From positions 740,588-804,587 of the forward strand of contig CAUYUJ010018482.1 of NCBI GenBank assembly GCA_963575745.1: a stretch of DNA of 64,000 bases, read 5' to 3'. Origin of the DNA: Prorocentrum cordatum (taxonomy: Eukaryota > Sar > Dinophyceae > Prorocentrales > Prorocentraceae). Under the pieces are notes generated by a model. The model was not told the origin of the DNA and ran no database searches. It saw only the letters and a list, made by a program, of their open reading frames with translations. Made by a program: the position numbers and the translations under genes. Positions 58,880 to 64,000 of this stretch are shown piece by piece; positions within the stretch are counted from its first letter, which is position 1, and every line of letters starts with the position of its first letter.

Positions 58880-61800
58880 ATGGAGGACGCCATCAGGCAC
58901 ATCAGCACACTCGCCACCCTCGCTCACCACCACACGGTTGCGACCATCCATGGTTGCCCCAAAACGTGGTCAGGGATGCTGGAACACAAGTTCACCCTGG
59001 AAGCCCCCATGCGGGTGCTGGAAGCAATCGTCAAACTTGCTGACATCAAATCCCTGGGCAAGGGGGGCTGCTCCATTTGCACACTGCACAAGGAGCTAGC
59101 CGGGACCGAGGCTGGGCTTGGCTGCCCAGACACAATGGCAGACGTACAATACATCGGCGGAGGAGTTGCCATGTCCAACACGCGCCTTGACGAAGACTTC
59201 CCCGCGTCCCGGGCCCCCGGCACCGTGCTCATCCCCCCCACAGTCAACGACGGCAGGTTCCTCACCAGGCAGCAGGACGGCAGCTAAGACTGCGACGGGT
59301 GCACAAACGCGGGGCTCCAAGGCGCAGCAGGTACCTGGGAGGACGACGACGCGAGAGAGCTACTGGCGCAGAACCGCTCCCAAGCCTACATGCAGGGCCG
59401 AAGCTGCAGGTGGCTATGCGAACAGTGCTGGGTCAAGTCGCTGGAGAAGAAAAGCATCGAGGTTCCCCTGGCCGGAAAAAGAATTCTGCGCCAAAGAGTC
59501 GCTACAGCAGCGCCTCCACGAGCACAATCGCAGACTGGACGAGGCCAGCTTTCGAAGGAAAGCCCGTGCCCTCCCCCCCTGGGACCGGCTACCAATCGGG
59601 TGCGGGCAGCCGACCACCGCGCTGCTCCCCACCTGCCTGGGTGACCTCGTCATGCGCACTCCGCCCGCCTATCAGCCTCAGAAGGTCGGCGCCGCCCTCC
59701 CAGCTCACAAGCTGTCGGACGGCAGGTTCGGGCCAGACTCGCACCGCACGAGCACCTACACCGCCATGTGCGAAACCTGCCCCCCAGGGTCGCCACTGCT
59801 CGTGTGGGCGGCAGGCAGCCCCACGCTCGGCTGCTTCATGTGGCGCCCGGAACCCGGTGCACCGCGCAACGATCAGACAGGGCTCCCGCCAAGGGACGTG
59901 ATGCCCACGCTCTGGACACAGCAGCAATGGAATGCAGGTTGGGCCTGCAGGAGATGTCTCATCCACATCTGGAATGTGGCACCCGGTGCCCTCGACCGCA
60001 TTTTGGACTTGCACTCCTCCGAGGTGTACCCCCCCGCCCCTGCTAAGCGCGCAGCAACAGCAGAAGTGCAAGAGGAGAGCTACGACATCAGCGTCCACCT
60101 CCCCCCATCAGGCGTCAATGCAGCGGCGAAGGACGCCTATTCAAGGCCATTGGCCCCGACGGGCGAGTCCACCTCCAACGACATGGAGCTCAGCAGTCCA
60201 GCGGGACAGACCGGCGAGAAAATCTGGGCCCGTCGTGACAGCAATTCTGCGTTCCCCAACTCGGATCCACCAGCGTGTCCCGTCCTGCCAACCCCATCCA
60301 CCTACAGGCTCGCCGGGGTGGAGTCCGACGGCCCCGTCCACGCTCTGGTGAAGTACCTACTGGAGTGGAGTCACTCGGTATACCTTTGCTGGGCCGACTT
60401 TGGACAGCAGTACGGCGAGGGCATTCCAGGTGATAAGACCGATGAGACGTTGTGGCCCACAGCGCGCCTGCTCCCCTTCCTGGGAATGATCTACGGGGAC
60501 TCGACCCCAGCGAGCGGCCCCCCCCAGGCATCCCATGGGACGGGCAGCGGGCTGCGGCGGCCAGGGTGGCATCCCACCAAACGGGTAGGAGTGAGAAATA
60601 CCGGGGGGAATGGGACCGCTACGCTGCTGGCCTTGCTGAGCAGAGGGGTCAGTGCCCCTTCCGACGGCAGATCGGCACTCTGCTGGCGCTCCTTACTGAG
60701 ATTGACCCCGCTGCACTGGCCTGGGGGAACATCGCCCTCCTTTCCACCCGCGACCCGCGCGAGACAGCCGCAGGCGCCCCAGCTGGGGATGAGTCACCGG
60801 CAGCCATCTGGCTCCACAGGGCTGTCGGAGCCGAGGCCCCCCCCTCAGTGGACAACCGCGGAGGCGTGCAGGAGGGCCCCCCTTCCCGCGCTACCAGAGC
60901 GCCCCCCCAAGCCGCCGGGGCGGAAGGGGGGCGCGCCCCTCGGGCAGAGGGGAAAATTCTTACTGGGCAAACGTGCAAGAACGAGGGCGAAGTACATGGG
61001 GTCGACTGGGGTGGGGAGGCAGACAAGAAGAGTGAGTCTGACACCCAGAAGGAATCAAGCTCGGAGTCCAGTCCAACCCCAACTGCTGGCGACCGAGATG
61101 AAGAAATCCCCGACCCCCTCAGGATCTGGTCGGCGCCACCCGACAGGGTCACCTCAGAGGCCTGGTCCCCGTGCGAACAGGCCGCTTCCAGGGGCGCCGC
61201 CCGCGCTGCCAGGAGCACGCCGGATGGCCCGCGAGGAGGGGGCAACCCAGCTGGGACCATCGACAACGCCAGGAGCGACAGGTCCCTCAGGCGCGCGATC
61301 GGCGACAGGGGCCGCCAGCGACCCGCGTGGGAGGACAGCAGGGATGGGGGTCGCCGCGCCGCCAAGTCCCCAAGAGGCGACCCAGCCCGGCCACGCATGC
61401 TCCAGGCACCCTGGAGAGACGCGCGAGAAACGCAGCCATCCGGAGGCAATCGGAGCGACCCCATGGGGGGCGCCCCCATGTATATGCGCCCGGCCGAGGA
61501 AGCTGATGTTACGAAGGACGAGCGGATGCAGGAGAAGATACCACGCCTGCAAAAGACGCCGAGGAGCGTTTATTGGGGTCTGGGTCGCATGGGTGAGGCA
61601 GGGGACCATCGGGACTGGAAAGAATGGCCCCAAGCTGAACACCGCGCAGTTGCGCAGCGAACTCCTTCAGGCATGGGACAACGCAGGGTATGACGCATAC
61701 AAGATGGACAGAAACCTGGGGCTCGTCGATTGGCCAACGGTCAAGGACAGACATTCCAGGCTCCTGCAACGCGAGCCCAGACCCCACACGCAGCGCGGGG

Positions 61801-62045
61801 CCGACAGCAGCAGCGGCCCCGCCCCATGGGCCAAGGAGGGCAAGAGGGCGACAGAGGCGCCCTCGCAGGAGCAATGGACTGGTGCATCCGGCTCCGCCAA
61901 CCCGTGGCATGGATGGCAGGAGTGGGTTTCCTGGAGCCACCAGGGCGCACCGTGGACAGATACCGAATGGAAAGCGAAGGGCAAACGTTACTTCCCCAGG
62001 GGAGACGACCCATACACCGACAAGCGAGCACGATGGTGGGATTGA
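58880..62045 (+). CDS. Uncharacterised coding region spread over two frames
   Basis: Protein-like blocks alternate between two frames. Frame 1: EDAIRHISTLATLAHHHTV and GGCSICTLHKELAG up to a TAA at 59285, apparently continuing as CDGCTNAG ... CRWLCEQCWVKSLEKKS (to about 59480). Frame 2: ESLQQRLHEHNRRLDEASFR, MCETCPPGSPLLVW, WACRRCLIHIWNVAPG, VKYLLEWSHSVYLCWADFGQ (to about 60580). Frame 1 again: SEKYRGEWDRYAAGLAEQRG, LLALLTEIDPAALAWGNIAL. Frame 2 to the end: RSELLQAWDNAGYDAYKMDR and DDPYTDKRARWWD, stop at 62045. Several C-x2-C pairs suggest zinc binding. The middle (about 60800-61500) is Pro/Arg-rich in all frames and hard to assign. It could be a multi-exon gene, a decayed gene or a retroelement ORF1; no RT, nuclease or known enzyme motif was seen. 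Confidence 0.45.
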
Positions 62046-62049
62046 CTTG

Positions 62050-62545
62050 ACTAGTGTGCCAAGGGCGCGCAGGGACGGGCCCGCCCGACGGGGCGCCCCC
62101 TGTGCCCCCAGCTCGGCGACAGCGACACCCCCCAGGCGCTCGCCGCCCTTTCCCCGCCGGGGTCAGTTTCACCCTGCAGCGCCCAGCCTTGGCCGCAATG
62201 CCCTGGGCAGCTCCCGCCGGGGCGGGGGCGTCCCAACATCTCACCCAAGGCGCTGCGTAGCTAGACAGCCCGCGCTGGATAAGTGGACCTTGCCTGGCCA
62301 CCCCGCCCCCCCCAGCGGCTGGTGGGGGCGGGCCCGCAGGCCCCACCGGCCCAAGGCCAACAGTCGCCCTCTACGACGGCTGACTGCTCGGTTGGGGACT
62401 GGGGGCGGTCGCAGACGCGTCCCCGAGCTCCACGCCCTTTGCTGTCTCTTCTGGAATAGCCCCCCCCTGCGCACCACTCTGCTGGCGGCGGTCTGTGTGC
62501 AGCCCACGCTACCCCCCCTCGTCCTCGGCTCTGTGCGAGCTGCTT
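62050..62545. other. No gene recognised
   Basis: GC-rich sequence 3' of the coding region; could be its 3' UTR. No inverted repeat of note. Confidence 0.4.
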
Positions 62546-62555
62546 CCATGACATG

Positions 62556-62632
62556 TTTCATTGCGGCTGTTGGCTGCGCCCCCCCCTTCAACCGACACAT
62601 GCGTACATTGCGGCTGTTGGCTGCGCCCCCCT
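62556..62632. repeat. About 48-bp direct duplication
   Basis: ATTGCGGCTGTTGGCTGCGC-CCCCC occurs at 62560 and 62608. Confidence 0.85.
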
Positions 62633-62645
62633 CTCCACCGCGTGG

Positions 62646-63140
62646 TCAGATTCAGCCCTTGCTGCGTTCCAGCGCTCCATGAGGTTGTCGCGGCAGCTGC
62701 GAATCTCGGCGACTATCGTGACCGGCACCTGCGAGGTTGCAGTGTACCGGCCCTTGGGCCAGCGTGTCCTTTTTCATCGTTGCTGCCCCGACCACGCACT
62801 GGTTTCGGATACGATGACGACACACCGGCCCCCCCCCGGGCAGCGGTGAGGTCCGTGGAGTGAGTGTTCTGTTGGTACTTGCCGTCCCCCGGCTCTCTGT
62901 GGCCAGATTCAGCCCTGACTACACCCCAGCGCCTATGAGCTGGCCGCGGCTGCAGCGCACCTCGGCGACCTTCGGCCGTTACCCGCTTGGCGGCAGTACT
63001 GGCGCTTGGGCCTGCGTGTCCTCTTTCATCGTTGCATCCTGGCCTGTGACTGGTTACGGAAACGATGGCTGACACACCGGCCCCACCACGGGCAGCGGTG
63101 TGGATCGTGGAGTGAGAGCTCTGTAGGTCCCTGCCTTTCC
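62646..63140. repeat. About 255-bp tandem repeat, two units
   Basis: Each unit has GGYCAGATTCAGCCCT, CGCTCCATGAGG/CGCCTATGAGC, CGTGTCCTYTTTCATCGTTG, GACACACCGGCCCC and GGGCAGCGGTGWGG, starting at about 62644 and 62899. Confidence 0.85.
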
Positions 63141-63680
63141 TTTGCCCCTGTCTTAGCCGACCCCGCGTAAGGCGGTGGTACGGACTTCGCGCTGAGTGGT
63201 TCAGCCTTCAGCGTGTCGCTTCGGTTCTACCTGCCCGCTTCGGCCAGGTGGGCTGCTCGGAGCTTGGCGCCGACAGGGCGACTTCTCCGTTGCACCGCAC
63301 TGCGGTCTGCTTCACTTCGGTGTGGCTGGCGCCTAGGTCCGTTCGCCTTAATGCGGAGCATTTTGCTCAGTGCTGGTTCACACCTCGCATTCTTTGCGAT
63401 TTATCACTGCGGGTGCGTTGCTTGTTGTAGCTAATTAGCCTCGCCTGGTGGCCCAAACGACGCCTTCCGATCCGTGTCCGCTGCCTCGGAGCCGCCGACC
63501 CCCCAAACAATCCCCTTCCTCCTTTCCAGAAGCCGTACCCATGAGCGTTGACGGGAGAGGGGGCGAAGAGACACATGTAGTGAAACAAAGTGGGCAACCA
63601 GGGTGAATCAAGAGATCTTTGGGAGCAAGGGGGTGCATTTGGAGGGCTGTTTCGGGCCATCCTTGGGTCCCGCGCGGGGG
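63141..63680. other. No gene recognised
   Basis: Mixed sequence with no coding signal. Confidence 0.4.
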
Positions 63681-63684
63681 CGAG

Positions 63685-63830
63685 GGAAGGAAGAGGAGGA
63701 AGACGACGACGACAACCACAATGACGAGGAAGAGGAGGAACAGGAATTGGAAGACGACGAGGGCAAGGACGAGGAGGAGAAGGCGGAGGAGGAGGAGGAC
63801 GAGGACAACGAGGACGAGGACAGATCCCTC
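63685..63830. repeat. Purine-rich GAA/GAC/GGA tract
   Basis: GAGGAAGACGACGACGAC then GGA-rich triplets. Compositional frames only. Confidence 0.9.
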
Positions 63831-63845
63831 AGAATCGCTTCTTGG

Positions 63846-64000
63846 AGCCCTCCTGGGCCTTTTTTGGGGGATCTTGGGGTCATTTTGGGGCTGTTTGGGG
63901 GCCTTGGGGCAATCTTTGGGCCCTCTTGGGGCCCTCTTGGGCGCCTCTTAGGTAGCCCTGGAGGGGCATCCTGGGAGCCATCGCTGAGACGGGGGGTGGT
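63846..64000. repeat. CTTGGGG-rich repeat, copy 2 (runs off the window)
   Basis: GGGGGATCTTGGGGTCATTT through GCCTCTTAGGTAGCCCTGGA to ACGGGGGGTGGT at the window edge. Same orientation as 56037-56195. Confidence 0.8.

Overview
The window reads as nuclear DNA of a GC-rich, repeat-laden protist, most likely a dinoflagellate. The basis is: non-LTR retrotransposons with RanBP2-like zinc-finger ORF1 proteins and RNase H, as is common in dinoflagellate genomes; a decayed copy of what I recognise from memory as a dinoflagellate-type secreted-protein domain (GERFD/IPRG, VKHLG, AVGGLLGEDDH); and very heavy microsatellite content, mostly (GGA/TCC)n. Nothing prokaryotic is visible: no operons, rRNA, tRNA or CRISPR. 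Two runs of exactly 100 N (1467-1566, 47002-47101) are scaffold gaps.

Layout. 1-18.9 kb is gene-poor: simple repeats, minisatellites, small inverted-repeat elements and one decayed exon (about 3.3-3.8 kb). 18.9-29.7 kb (minus strand) holds two head-to-tail LINEs. LINE-A (18894-22844) is decayed. LINE-B (about 22990-29690) is nearly intact: ORF1, then ORF2 with endonuclease, RT, zinc knuckle, RNase H and a C-terminal zinc domain, broken by one TAG. (TCG)n lies on both sides of LINE-B. 31.97-35.65 kb (minus) holds a Penelope-like element: a basic ORF1 overlapping a Penelope-type RT at an A_AAA_AAG heptamer, between two 270-bp direct repeats. 39.7-42.0 kb (plus) is the 3' half of a third LINE (LINE-C). 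42-57.8 kb is mostly repeats, including about 1 kb of (TAC)n. 58.6-62.0 kb (plus) holds a coding region of unknown function spread over two frames. The right edge repeats a segment seen at 56.0 kb.

Scattered through the window are at least eight families of short (about 140-200 bp) terminal-inverted-repeat or fold-back elements without coding capacity. Several carry target duplications: TA (169-bp family), 5 bp (171-bp family), 13-15 bp (single 195-bp element). Some are nested in one another.

The only functional systems suggested are selfish elements. The most notable are the Penelope-like element without a visible endonuclease and with a candidate -1 frameshift, the LINE whose ORF1 ends at UCC-UAG-C with ORF2 in the +1 frame, and the community of non-autonomous elements. 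All family assignments are from reading motifs; no search or alignment was run.
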